This document shows positions 10,101 to 21,819 of a DNA stretch of 21,819 nucleotides, piece by piece (within the stretch, counting starts at the first letter, position 1; every line of letters starts with the position of its first letter). Below the pieces are notes generated by a model. That model made no database searches, was not told where the DNA came from, and saw only the letters and a program-made list of their open reading frames with translations. This DNA comes from Condylostoma magnum (taxonomy: Eukaryota > Ciliophora > Heterotrichea > Heterotrichida > Condylostomatidae): NCBI GenBank assembly GCA_920105805.1, contig CAKKTI010000373.1, positions 1 through 21,819 of the forward strand, written 5' to 3'. The position numbers and the translations under genes are program-made.

Positions 10101-13085
10101 ATGGAAATATAAAAAGAAAAGTTATTACATTTGAAAAGTTTAAGGGAAACTGTGTTGTAAATTTTATCGTTTTACAAATCGAAAAAATACAGAAAAGCTT
10201 ATCATTAGATTAGTAGGATTGATATACAAGCTTTAAGTGTTCCACATGAGCTTTATCTTTTAAAAATATTGATCTGTAATTAACTTGGTAAAAAATTTAA
10301 GCAAAAAAGCATAAAGTATTTTAGGGAAGCTTAAAAGTACTTATGTGTTTGGATGCAGTTTTTTAGGAAGAAAATACCCCATTAGATAGTCAAGTTATCA
10401 TTGACTACTTGTCATAATATTGCACGGTATCATGTTAAGTATTAAAATTACATAAAAGCAATGGATTCAGTTCTATAAGGACTTAAAGTTTACAAAAAGT
10501 ACCCTAAAAAGTAATTGAAAGCACAGGAGTAACTAAGTAAACTCAAACTTTTAATGGTTTCTTTATTCAACACTACAGGATAATACAAAAATGCTATGAA
10601 AGCCGCAAAAGATTGTTAGATATAGATTGATAATATTCTTAATAAAAAGAAATCAAATACAAAACTGTGATAAATTATTAAGGTTTAGATATTGTATCAT
10701 AAAGGTATCGCACTATAAGGATTAAACAAACTAAAAGAAGCTTAAAATCAGTATAGTTTAGCTGCTGATGCTGGTTTTGAAATATTAGGTCAACATCACT
10801 TTTTTACAATATGCGCCTAGAAAGCTATATAGAAACTGTAAAAACCTCCCAAGAAGAGTAAAAACTCAGTTTTAAATAAAACAATTGTAAAATAACATTA
10901 ACACATACGATCTAAAAGCTTACCTAATATAATCGAAAGACCACCATAATAAAAGGAATAATCTCTATTCAACCAATGCGAAAAATATATGTAGAAATAA
11001 GTTCAAATGAATTTCATAAACGTAGATGATTGCCTTAAAAAGAAGATTTACCAATTAAGTAAAGACTTAAACTAATCAAAATACAACATAAAACAAAGCT
11101 AAAATTATATAAAATAGTTAAATGTTCAAAATATAAAAGATAGAATGAGACTTATTAGACTTAAACTCAGAAGTAATAGCGTCACTTAAAACTACATTGA
11201 TAGAAATAAGCTATGTGAAACGTGTAAATTCAAAGATCAATCATAAGTTATAGAAATTCTACAGCCAGAGGAATCAACATAATAACAAATTTCTTATAAT
11301 CCTGACCAGGAATAAGCTCTGAATGTGAAAGATTATCTAGAAAAATATCACGATAAATATTTTCCAAAACCTGAGCAAAAAAAACTAAAGGAATCTTAGC
11401 CAGTTGTAAGAGTTAAACCAATTTTAGCTAAATCAGTACTGAAAGAATACGAAAAGAAAAAACAAAACTGTAAATTTGTTATAAAAGCATTTAAGAAAAC
11501 TTTTACAAGGAAAGCAGTAAGTCGTTAGTTGGCTAAATAACTCAGTTTTACATTAAAATGGTATTCAAATTTGCTAAAATGAAATCTTAAAATGGAAGAA
11601 AAAGAAACAATTTAAGGTACATAAACATTTTAAAATATACTAAAACATGAATAGCCTTTTTCGGTTATTTAGCAGGAATGATACAAAGAAATGTAAGTTA
11701 AACTTAGACCTATGAACAATTCATATAACCCGGAAAAGCTTAATTAATTTGAAATTGATGCACTTGAGGAATCAGTTGGCTTTATAACTCAAGGATCATA
11801 AGATAGCGATCAATACGAATTTACTAGCACTGAAACTACATCTACTCCTTGATAATAAAGGGAAATAATAGAGAACAAATTAATAGCCACTCCCGCTCAT
11901 TCCTGTGATATCTTACTAGATGAATCATTATCTAGTCTGACTTACTAAACATCGGATTAGTCTGACATAAAATAGGAGCTGGATTAACATGAAAGTGCAT
12001 AATTAATTTAATCACTTGAAATGGATGATAACCAGTTTTAAGAAAGTGAGGTATACTTTCCTGTATTCAATCAAAGGTTCTCTATACTTTCTACTGATAG
12101 CTGAGGATTTAACACCGCAGCAGCCCTACTAGAGTCGTAATAAGATGAAGAGCTAAAATTCAATACAGAATTTAATAAAAGATTGTTCTAAGAGACTACA
12201 GAGATAAGCAATAATACATCACCTGAAACACACACTGAATAATAAGCCTCTAATACTATATCACCTTATAATCAATCTTCTAATCTAACTGATTAATCTA
12301 TAAGAGAGTCTATTCCTATAGAAAATATATAAATAGAAGAGTTGCCCTAAGTACAAAATAATCAAATAAGATTCACTCCACCAAATAACAGAAGATGCTC
12401 TTCATAACAATCCTATATAAGCTCAACATCTTCCTCTGGAGATAGTTAATACCATAATAGAAACACATACAGAAAACTTAAACGCAGGAAACTTAAAAGA
12501 GACGTTAGCTAAATCAAAAGGAGACCAGGAAAGAGAACTATTATAAAGCATGCTGATATTTAAAGGGATTAAAGCTAGAGTCCTTTAGCTAATCAAAATC
12601 GTAAAAATGAGCCAATAAAGTCTAGAAGGCCAGTTTTAAGACAGACGCGCCAGGATAAATTTATTACGAAAACTAAGAATCATTAAACCGGGGAAGTTTT
12701 TGAAAAGAAAATTGGAGTCTCTAAATCCTCATGGAACTGATAAAAATCTCAAGATAATTAATACTAGTAATGTGTTATTGATACTGAGCAAACAGTTCAA
12801 AAGGTGATAATCTTAGGGTAGAATTAAGTAAAACCTGTAATCAAGGCTGCTGGAGATATGGTATGCACGATTTTAATAGCATAAAGAGATTCTGTAAAGG
12901 TGACTATAGAAAACTCTTGTTATAATCTGTCAATGTGAAATGTATTCACTGTATTGAAAGGATAAAGGTACAGTGTTGAAAATTAATCAGATAGAATAAA
13001 CGCTAAAATTATTTGTGTTATAAATAGAGAATAGTTATTATAAATTGTTTTGAGAAGTTATATCTTTATGTTAAATCTTATATAA
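10101..13085 (+). CDS. TPR-repeat protein with long Gln-rich tail (about 994 aa)
   Basis: Start is ATG 10101 (MEIQKEKLLHLKSLRE). Residues about 1-245 are helical pairs typical of TPR repeats (KKYRKAYHQISRID, HVKYQNYIKAMDSVLQGLKV, TTGQYKNAMKAAKDC, HKGIALQGLNKLKEAQNQYS). Residues about 250-800 are rich in Gln, Asn, Ser and Glu, with Lys/Arg-rich patches, and look disordered. A final block (VIILGQNQVKPVIKAAGDMV, TVLKGQRYSVEN, then REQLLQIVLRS) alternates hydrophobic and polar residues like a small beta domain; I do not recognise it. TGA is used as Trp about seven times. The end is a guess at TAA 13083-13085. It shares its reading frame with the NDR kinase upstream and HRD1 downstream, separated only by TAA/TAG, so gene borders rest on ATG positions and composition. 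TPR domains bind protein partners; the partner here is unknown. Confidence 0.65.
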
Positions 13086-13160
13086 CACAACCATTGTATT
13101 AATTCTATAATCTCATAAACTAATTACGTTTTACCCAAATTTCCTACCATTATACACGTA

Positions 13161-14411
13161 ATGGTAGGATTTAATTTGTATTTACTAGCAAGCACAGGTC
13201 TTGCCGCAGGTATAATAATAAACGCTATAAAGAACCATAAAGATTTTTACCCTACAATAGTTTATTTGGGATCATCCAAAATAGCAATTTTAGCCCTAAT
13301 AAACTTTGTAATTGTCTTAGGATTTTGAATATACAAAGGCCTTTTGGCTTTATTTTTTCAACAACTCCGATCGACTGAAATGCAGCATATAGAAAGCCAA
13401 GGAGTGAGACATGGATTCAATATACTAATAACCCTTTATCTCCTAAATATTGAATTAGACACCTAAAAGCTTATGTTATTACTAGGACACTTTATGCTAG
13501 CAGCGTTCCATTGGGCAATAAGCTAAAGATCTAACTATATGTTTACGTAAAGAACAACAAGCTTTTCTAGAATTATTATACTATTCATGATACTTTTAGC
13601 TATTGACAGTATTATAATCTACAAGCTATATTTTTATATGAAAGTGCCTCATCTGTTACTATTACTCTTTGAACAGTCCTTGTTGCTAGTTGACTTACTG
13701 CAATCTTTTGTTATATTTGGAATAAGATACACTGAGTAGAAGTTTTCTAGAAATGGATGGGAAAATAAGTCCACTTATCTTAACATAGTCGAGTTTTTAT
13801 TCAGCTTAGTTACCCTGGGACTTATCCTCATGAAGTACTACTTTTTCACTATACATAACACTGTATACCTACTGCACTAATTTGAAAACATACTAGCAGA
13901 AATACAAAAGATATACCAAAGCTTTAATAATTTTATTAAAGTGCGGATGTTTATCAAGAACATTGAAAATTTCCCGGATGCTACACAAGAAGAAATTGAT
14001 AAAGCAGATGACCGGTGTATGGTATGTTGGGAGCATTTAGACGTAGCTAAAAAGATTAAATGTGGGCATCTTATCCACTTACGATGTTTGAAGGAATATA
14101 TGGAGAAGGGCTAGAATCCGAGGTGTCCTATATGTAGAACGCCTATAAGTTTCGTGTAGTAAGAAGAGGAATAAAGAGAGTTGATTAATTAGTAGGAAAT
14201 GAATCCACTGCAGGCCTTTTTCACGCCGCAGGAGTCCGAGTAGCCTTTGGATATAGGAGCTGTGAGCTTTGGACTGCCTTAGGAGGTAAAGGGACATAGA
14301 ATTAGCCAAGAAGCTGAAAATGCAAGACTGTAGATTGAAGCAGCTAATTAGTTTCTGATTCAGTTTTACAGACATCCTCCTAATCCTGAAGATTACGAAG
14401 TTGAGGCGTGA
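13161..14411 (+). CDS. HRD1: HRD1-type ER membrane RING ubiquitin ligase
   Basis: Orthologue or close homologue of HRD1/synoviolin, the multispanning E3 ligase that forms the retrotranslocation channel of ER-associated degradation. ATG 13161 to TGA 14409-14411 gives 416 aa with no intron. The N-terminal 270 residues contain about six or more hydrophobic segments (for example LYLLASTGLAAGIIINAI, KIAILALINFVIVLGFWIY, HFMLAAFHWAI). The RING-H2 domain starts at residue 286 (CMVCWEHLDVAKKIKCGH, then HLRCLKEYMEKG and CPICRTPISF), almost the position seen in human HRD1. The tail of about 85 residues is acidic and rich in Gln and Pro and is shorter than in animals. Trp in VLGFWIY is TGA (13326-13328), while TGA at 14409 is the natural end. 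It converges on the phosphoesterase gene within a few bases. Confidence 0.93.
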
Positions 14412-14435
14412 TAGTTAGATGTAAGATTTAATTGA

Positions 14436-15161
14436 TTAATTAATGGGCTTGATTGGTAGATCAAATACTACTGGGGCGTTTTCAGCTGTTTTTCATATAA
14501 CTATAGATGCATTGATAAACAGTGTTTCATTTATAGTTGTTGAGCCGTAGCCTTAGTGTACATGGCCGAAAATGCTTACAAGCGGGCAGATTTACTGGAT
14601 TTTAGCGAGGAGGGCTGGACTACCATGCTATCCGTACTTAGGATGCGTGTCTAAAACTGTATATGGAGGTGAATGTGTGAGTAGAATATCAGTTGAGTCT
14701 GGAATTAGGTCAAATTTTTCCTATAATTTGTCAGGGTCACAAGTAAAAGCCATTACTTTCTTCTTTTATAATGTTCAAGAAGTGCCGTATATTCTATACC
14801 CAAAGACTTCAGTTGTGCTATCTTCTAGCACTGTGAAATTACCCATTAAAGCTCTTGCTCGTTCTGGATTTTCATTAACTATTTCCGGGAATTAGTGTTT
14901 TATTTATTCTGATTGCTAGTTGTCATATAATAATTCATGGTTCCCTGGAATTAGGATTTTATGAGTATGTGGTAGTTATTATAAGAAATTCGAAAAGTTA
15001 GCTACTTCCTCCACTGACCCTCTTCTTGTTCAATCACCTGAATGCAGCAGAACATCCCCATCTGGTACACTAAAACTAAAATCATTATGTGTGTCCGACA
15101 TTGCAACAAATCTAATAGCATCATCAGCTTTTGGAATTTCACCATAGTGAGCTGCTATCAT
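14436..15161 (-). CDS. MPPED-type metallophosphoesterase
   Basis: Calcineurin-like metallophosphoesterase of the MPPED1/MPPED2 family, cytosolic phosphodiesterases with weak activity on cyclic nucleotides in animals. From ATG 15161-15159 the metal-binding motifs appear in order: SDTHND (22-27), GDW (42-44), GNHE (73-76), THSPP at about 160 and GHVHQGYG at about 200, with the family signature DILLTHSPPYTVLD and the end VVFDLP. Several Trp are TGA, including GDW44 (15032-15030) and GTSW (14777-14775). TAA 14438-14436 gives 241 aa; the next candidate is TAA at 14417-14415. No minus-strand TGA lies near in frame, so this gene must use TAA. In-frame residues continue upstream of the chosen ATG (IYVCQNVIK), so a longer N-terminus is possible. 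Confidence 0.93.
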
Positions 15162-15380
15162 TTTTATTACATTTTGGCACACATAGATTTAATCTCCATA
15201 TATAAAATCAACTAAAATTGTTACAATCAGCTAATAATCATTTATTAGTTAACATAAATTCCTAAAAATAACACTTGATATCCCTTAAACATTCTCCCAA
15301 CAGTAAATATTTTAATAACTTCCCAACGGTCATAAAGTGCGTAAATTTTTATAGAGAACAATTTAAAATAAATTCGCGCC
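15162..15380. promoter_or_regulatory. divergent intergenic region, phosphoesterase / zinc-finger genes
   Basis: About 219 bases separate the divergent starts of the phosphoesterase (-) and the zinc-finger gene (+). AT-rich; it should hold both promoters. No specific site is recognised. Confidence 0.45.
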
Positions 15381-16112
<732 letters not shown>

Positions 16113-16359
16113 TGTTTAATATTTAAAAATTGTTAAGGAAAACTTTAGTTTATTATTTAATCTTATTCACTAATACATTTCTTTGTAAAACTCATATTAT
16201 CTAGAAATATATTACACTAAAGAACTGTATATAAATAACCTTATCATTAAAACCATTCCAAATAAATCTTATTCTTTGTTAGATTGCTTAAATACACAAA
16301 ATCACTTTCTTCTTAAAAGAAGTGGTTATTTATACTGATTTATAAAAATAAAGCAAGAA

Positions 16360-16432
16360 GCCTTCATAGCTCAGTTGGCAGAGCGCCAGGCTGTTAACCT
16401 GTAGGTCCCTGGTTCGAGCCCAGGTGGGGGCG
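16360..16432 (+). tRNA. tRNA-Asn (anticodon GTT)
   Basis: A complete 73-nt cloverleaf. The acceptor GCCTTCA pairs with TGGGGGC through two G-T pairs, the D stem is GCTC/GAGC, the anticodon loop CTGTTAA has GTT at positions 34-36, the variable loop has five bases, and the T arm is CCTGG-TTCGAGC-CCAGG. There is no intron and no encoded CCA. One C-T mismatch sits at the top of the anticodon stem. A box and B box (GGTTCGAGCCC) are intact. A normal Asn tRNA, not a suppressor for TAA, TAG or TGA. Confidence 0.97.
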
Positions 16433-16433
16433 C

Positions 16434-16438
16434 TTTTT
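16434..16438 (+). terminator. RNA polymerase III T-run terminator
   Basis: A run of five T follows the discriminator base of tRNA-Asn by one base, the usual pol III termination signal. Confidence 0.85.
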
Positions 16439-16448
16439 ATAATAATAA

Positions 16449-17015
16449 ATGAGCGATTTAATTTTACCTAAAATCTATGCTCAGAAATCATTTAATTGTT
16501 TTGCTACTAAAAAACCTATAAGGAAAAAGGTATTTAATACAAATCATAATTAGTCAACAGATTGTAGTCCTAATAGACGACTAAGAGTAGATAAGTACAA
16601 AAAGCGCATGGATTAGTTGATGAAAGATGTTTCTTTTACTTAATTACCACCGTAGAATGTTATTGATATATATGAGGATATTTGAGAGTAAGGATAGGTG
16701 GAGAAAAAGGATAAAAGAAGAAGTTAGTGTTCTATTTCTATTATTAATCCGCTGTGATATGATAACAGGTTGAACCAGTAGAATAATAAGTTGATAGAAT
16801 TTTAGCAAAGAAGGATTAGAGTGTAGAAGGACATACAGCATAAGTTATGCTTTTAGAAAGATTTAGGCAGTTAGAAGTTTTTGAAGCAATCGTTCAGTCA
16901 ATAAGGATTTTATAAGATGTAGCAATAGGTTTTTAGATAAAACTCACCATAACTCAAGAAACCTAAAACAATACTAAATCCGGAGTTTAGAAGAGAAATT
17001 TATTACTTCAGGTAA
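16449..17015 (+). CDS. unrecognised basic Gln-rich protein, end uncertain
   Basis: Not recognised. ATG 16449 opens a frame reading MSDLILPKIYAQKSFNCFAT followed by basic, Gln-rich helical stretches (RRLRVDKYKKRMDQLMKDVS, NNKLIEFQQRRIRVQKDIQH). Internal TGA codons are read as Trp twice (DIWEQ, NPLWYD). I place the end at TAA 17013-17015, where helical composition fades, but the frame stays open to TGA 17355-17357, and GTAAGC at 17012 could be a splice donor. The start lies only 16 bases after the 3' end of the tRNA. A cytoskeletal or regulatory role cannot be inferred from sequence alone. Confidence 0.5.
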
Positions 17016-17353
17016 GCTTGTAAATCTAATAAGAATGCTTATTTATAGATATTTAATAGTAACTATAATTATAATTCGTTTGCAATAAGAACCAAATTTA
17101 TCTGGTGCTTATGTTTTGTTTCAATAGTAAATGGGAATTAAGTATAGTAAATTTTATGTTTTTATAGTGAACAAAAGTTTAATCTAATTGCACAAAGAAA
17201 TGCTTTATGTTCCACAAATTATATAAGTATCTTTTAAGATATTATAATTCAAACTTATTAATTCTGTAATATCCAAGATACTGCATAGGTCTGCCTGATA
17301 TAAAGTACTAACTAATTATAACTTATTAACTATATAAAATAAGCAAATAAAAA
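17016..17353 (+). other. AT-rich stretch of unclear coding status
   Basis: All three forward frames can be read with few TGA codons, and none is clearly better. It may be the 3' end of the gene at 16449, the 5' part of the next gene, or non-coding. Confidence 0.35.
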
Positions 17354-17953
17354 ATGAGAGGAATATTATTAGAAGGATACTGCTAATTTAAATCCAACAA
17401 AAAGATAAGGACTTGGAATAAAGGATACTATTACCTTAAGCATAGCTCTTTCTATTTAAGAAGGTAATACAATTCCTTACTCAATATCATAACTGTATAA
17501 TTAAAAATTTATACTAGATTACAAGGCAAAGGTATAGTCAAATAAAATGATATGCATCAGAATTTGTATTTCAAAGTAAAATATCAGTTGAGTAGTTAAA
17601 TAAAAAGCAAATACAGGGAATATCCTATTATCATAATCTAAAGGAGTATTGTATAAATTATTTCATCTGATCTCTAAAATCAATTAGGCCATATTGTTAC
17701 CTTTTACAGGTATAAACAAATTATATAGATTCTAGCTAACTAAATGAGAATATTGGGTACAAAATTACTTCTAAAAGATGGTTATGTTTAATTGCACTGC
17801 AAAGTTAGCATATAATTCGTTTTATTATAAAGGATGGGACATCGTTTGGATAGCTTTTAAAAATTAAAGAAGATTTTACTCAGCGTATTCTAATACATAA
17901 TATAATTTTCCTTCAGAGTAAAAACCTCGTAGATTTTTATCATATTCATGTGA
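17354..17953 (+). CDS. possible small basic protein (199 aa)
   Basis: ATG 17354 to TGA 17951-17953, with no TGA for 199 codons and only one Trp, which is less than expected if the frame were random in this AT-rich DNA. The translation is basic and hydrophobic (MRGILLEGYCQFKSNKKIRT, then IVTFYRYKQIIQILANQMRI). No family is recognised, and composition alone could explain the open frame. The ATG overlaps the TGA at 17355-17357 that would end the upstream frame. Confidence 0.3.
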
Positions 17954-18034
17954 TTTATCATTCTTAGTATTCTTTCTATATAAATTTTACATTTTTCCTA
18001 TTTTTTCAAGTAACTTGTACTTTTCCATAATAAA

Positions 18035-18787
18035 ATGACAGAAGAAATATAAGAAAATGTTGCTTTTTATGTAGTTATAATTGAGATATGTGATTTATGA
18101 GCTGGATTATTGATTTAAGGAATTTTGAAAAAGAGGGAAATTAGTATGATGTAACTATAAAAGCTCAATAGACTATATCAGCATGAACTTGATAGAAAAA
18201 CCTAACTATAACCCTAAATATATAATTCGACTCAATATTTAAATAGACAGATAAATGAGCAAATCTATGACTAGGAAATGCCTCTAAAGTAATTTAAATA
18301 CGTTTTTCTTGAATTTCTTACAATGCTAATTTAGGCACATAAAAGCTGAGTGTGGATGAAAGAATAATCTTTTTATTAACCTAGAAAGAAATAATAGCTT
18401 CATTTTCAACTTACATCGCCTTATTCAAATAATTGTAAAAATGGTAAATCTATGAATCCTGTGCAGAAATAGGCATTACAAGTTTAAATTTCTATGTACT
18501 TTCGAAGACTTTTATTTAGTTACTATATAACCTTGGATCAGAAAAAGAGTAAAAGGCAGATTAAACAGTAATATTATTCAATAATATAAGGAAAAATAGA
18601 ACACTAGAAGTCTATGAAATCTGCCACAATTGATAATAAAATTCCTTTAATAGCAAAGCGATTCAACTATATACCTTCTAATTTACCTCCTAACGAAAAG
18701 TCAGCATTACATATAAAACAATATCCATCGTCCTACAATCTAATATGCTTAACTAAACTTTACATAGAATATACAACATCTAAATAA
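18035..18787 (+). CDS. unrecognised protein (about 250 aa) upstream of SRP54
   Basis: Not recognised. ATG 18035 (MTEEIQENVAFYVVIIEICD) to tandem TAA-TAG at 18785-18790. Helical, Gln/Lys-rich middle (KREISMMQLQKLNRLYQHEL, NRQINEQIYDQEMPLKQF) and a less repetitive end with codon use like the known genes (DNKIPLIAKRFNYIPSNLPP, then YNLICLTKLYIEYTTSK). TGA is read as Trp twice (CDLWAG, HKSWVW). It ends 61 bases before the SRP54 ATG, on the same strand. An intron within it cannot be ruled out. Confidence 0.5.
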
Positions 18788-18848
18788 TAGCCCTCCTAAA
18801 ACTCCTTTCCACTTAACCCTTTTTATTCTAAACAATAATTTACATCAA

Positions 18849-20411
<1,563 letters not shown>

Positions 20412-20913
20412 TTTTTGATTGTTTTTATGTTTGTGCATTTCTTATGGAATAGAGCTTAAATTATATGTATAAATTTCTAGTATTCTTAAGACTCTTTATA
20501 ATAATAGGTCTTATTACAAAATTATAATGCATTGCTTAGATTAATACACAATTTTGAAACTTATTAAAGTATTAAAATTTCAGTAGAGGATAAGTTGTCA
20601 AATTACAGAAATTAATAATCAACTTTTAATATATTGCGATAAAGATTAAATCAACTCATTCTTAAAATTTACACAGAAGGTTGTTTAGTAACAATTAAAT
20701 AATTTTAAGCTTAATTAGGTTCAATATATAAAATGCAGAGATTAATATAAGTAAAAAGTCAAGTCTTGATTAAGCAGAAGTTGTATATTGATAAAAAATG
20801 AAGGAAATAATCTAATACAAATTCAAAATCTGGTTATTTACCTTGATAATAGATTTATATAAGTGTTAACATTGATACATAAACTATCTAAAAATACTTG
20901 CACTACTTAAAAG
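20412..20913. other. AT-rich intergenic region after SRP54
   Basis: About 500 bases with no convincing gene on either strand. Only very short open frames begin with ATG, for example near 20734. It should carry the short SRP54 3' UTR and the promoter of the gene starting at 20914. No repeat or RNA gene is recognised. Confidence 0.5.
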
Positions 20914-21819
20914 TATGGCAGAAGACAATCTATATGCTATTATTTACATACATCCTTATTGTATTATTATGATAAGTATGTAAAGAAGATGAAATAAATG
21001 TAATGAGAACAATAAAAGATAGAATAAGACTTTGAAAGATCTCGTATCGAATAACGAAATTTATAACATTAAGAAATATAATCGGAATAAATATAAACAT
21101 GATTTAATACCAAAAACCCAAGAATTTTAGAATATGATGAATAGTATTTAACATAATTATATAATGAGAGATTTATAAAACTTTGATATGGTAAACACAC
21201 GACATGTAGCTAGTTATATTGAATCAGCTATAGACTAATAAGAAGCTTATTTAAAATATAACTAAGCAGGAAACTAAATATGAAGAATAATAAAGATTCT
21301 TACGCAAGTGGATGATATAAAAATATCAAAATAAATGTATGACGCAGTATATTATAATGCGCTGGTTAATATATAATAACAATTGGAATAATTATAAACT
21401 ATTAATGGGTCGGATACATAAACATATCATGATCTAATGAAAGAAATATCTACATAGCTTAGATTCAGGCGTCAGGAAAGAGCATATGAAAGGTTGAGGA
21501 GAAAATGAATACCCAAAATTAGTAATCTTTATTATTCTTAATAATTAATTTTTAAATATGGTTTTATAGTGTAATACTATATATTTTAGAGTTGAAAATG
21601 TACCTGATATGTATGTAAATTGATTAGATAAAGGTATGAATTTTGTAGCTAAAAATATCAAAGCATTATTAGATTTATATTTTAATGGAATTTATGAATC
21701 ATTAATTATGACTACAGAAACAAGTGAAGAATATTATATATTAGGAGATACTAATTACATGGGATATTTATCTGATAGTCAAATGGTTAAATATATATTT
21801 TGTCCAGGTGCTACAAATT
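20914..21819 (+). CDS. 3'-truncated unrecognised gene with two 19-nt introns
   Basis: Not recognised; runs off the window end. ATG 20914 begins MAEDNLYAIYLHTSLLYYYD. The protein-like reading then changes frame twice, each time across an exact 19-nt GT-AG segment (21000-21018 and 21571-21589). The middle exon is helical (DLQNFDMVNTRHVASYIESA, QMYDAVYYNALVNIQQQLEQ, RFRRQERAYERLRRK). The last exon (NWLDKGMNFVAKNIKALLDL, then TTETSEEYYILGDTNYMGYL) uses TGA once as Trp and is free of TGA otherwise, while the abandoned frame fills with TGA. This contrast is the main support for the splicing. The visible part encodes about 289 residues. Confidence 0.6.
21000..21018 (+). other. predicted 19-nt intron, first in the terminal gene
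   Basis: GTAATGAGAACAATAAAAG, GT-AG. Joins the frame of ATG 20914 to the frame of the helical middle exon. Confidence 0.5.
21571..21589 (+). other. predicted 19-nt intron, second in the terminal gene
   Basis: GTAATACTATATATTTTAG, GT-AG. Upstream frame becomes TGA-rich beyond this point, while the frame reached by splicing is clean and protein-like to the window end, so this is the best supported intron here. Confidence 0.6.

Noticed and set aside
13026-13085. Treating the first TAG or TAA after the TPR protein's ordered tail as its certain stop
   Set aside because: Several TAG/TAA lie in frame close together and all could be Gln; 13085 is only the most sensible end before the HRD1 start.
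14079-14375. 98-codon minus-strand open frame over the HRD1 RING
   Set aside because: Antisense of HRD1; it lies over the RING domain and tail.
14572-14895. 107-codon plus-strand open frame
   Set aside because: Antisense of the metallophosphoesterase, which has all family motifs on the minus strand.
16360-16432. A suppressor tRNA that would explain the code
   Set aside because: The anticodon is GTT (Asn); it does not read TAA, TAG or TGA.
17016-18034. Assigning one continuous gene through this AT-rich stretch
   Set aside because: With TAA, TAG and TGA all readable, open frames arise by chance. Only the 17354-17953 frame has a modest statistical case.
18200-18215. CCCTAA-like sequence as telomere remnant
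   Set aside because: Only a single AACCCTAAAT unit is present, with no tandem array here or at 1581; not evidence of a chromosome end.
20412-20913. Small gene near 20734 (ATG followed by about 22 codons to TGA)
   Set aside because: Too short, with no domain, and typical of chance in this base composition.

Overview
The window looks like nuclear DNA of a ciliate that has no dedicated stop codon. TAA and TAG are read as Gln inside every recognisable gene, and TGA is read as Trp at conserved Trp positions, for example the NPW motif of an NDR kinase, the RING domain of an ER ubiquitin ligase and the last WD blade of CFAP52. Yet genes must also end at these codons. The zinc-finger gene has no TGA in any frame for about 260 bases after its last finger, so it must end at TAG or TAA, while HRD1 and the long coiled-coil gene end cleanly at TGA. 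This matches the context-dependent code known from the heterotrich Condylostoma (NCBI table 28). It fits less well with the karyorelictid Loxodes, where TGA is the only stop. The genus itself is an inference. Genes are compact, intergenic DNA is AT-rich, and where introns can be inferred they are about 19 nt.

Layout. 1-1105: 5'-truncated, intron-containing gene ending in MORN-like repeats (+). 1485-3978: 824-aa coiled-coil protein with one 19-nt intron (+). 4029-5378: polytopic RING-H2 plus CUE ubiquitin ligase like gp78/AMFR (-). 5691-6353: unrecognised 220-aa basic protein (-). 6676-8484: axonemal WD-repeat protein CFAP52 (-), divergent across 68 bp from an NDR kinase (8553-10022, +). 10101-13085: TPR protein with a Gln-rich tail (+). 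13161-14411: HRD1-type ER ubiquitin ligase (+), convergent with a MPPED-type metallophosphoesterase (14436-15161, -). 15381-16112: six-finger C2H2 protein (+). 16360-16432: tRNA-Asn(GTT). 16449-18787: two or three poorly resolved AT-rich genes (+). 18849-20411: SRP54 (+). 20914-end: 3'-truncated gene with two 19-nt introns (+).

Two functional themes recur, without evidence of co-regulation. One is ER protein targeting and quality control (SRP54, HRD1, gp78-like). The other is cilium and cell cortex (CFAP52, NDR kinase, coiled-coil and MORN proteins). All CDS ends given at TAA or TAG are judgements based on family length and position, because with this code an open frame alone proves nothing. 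No mobile element, virus-derived element, CRISPR array or telomere was seen.
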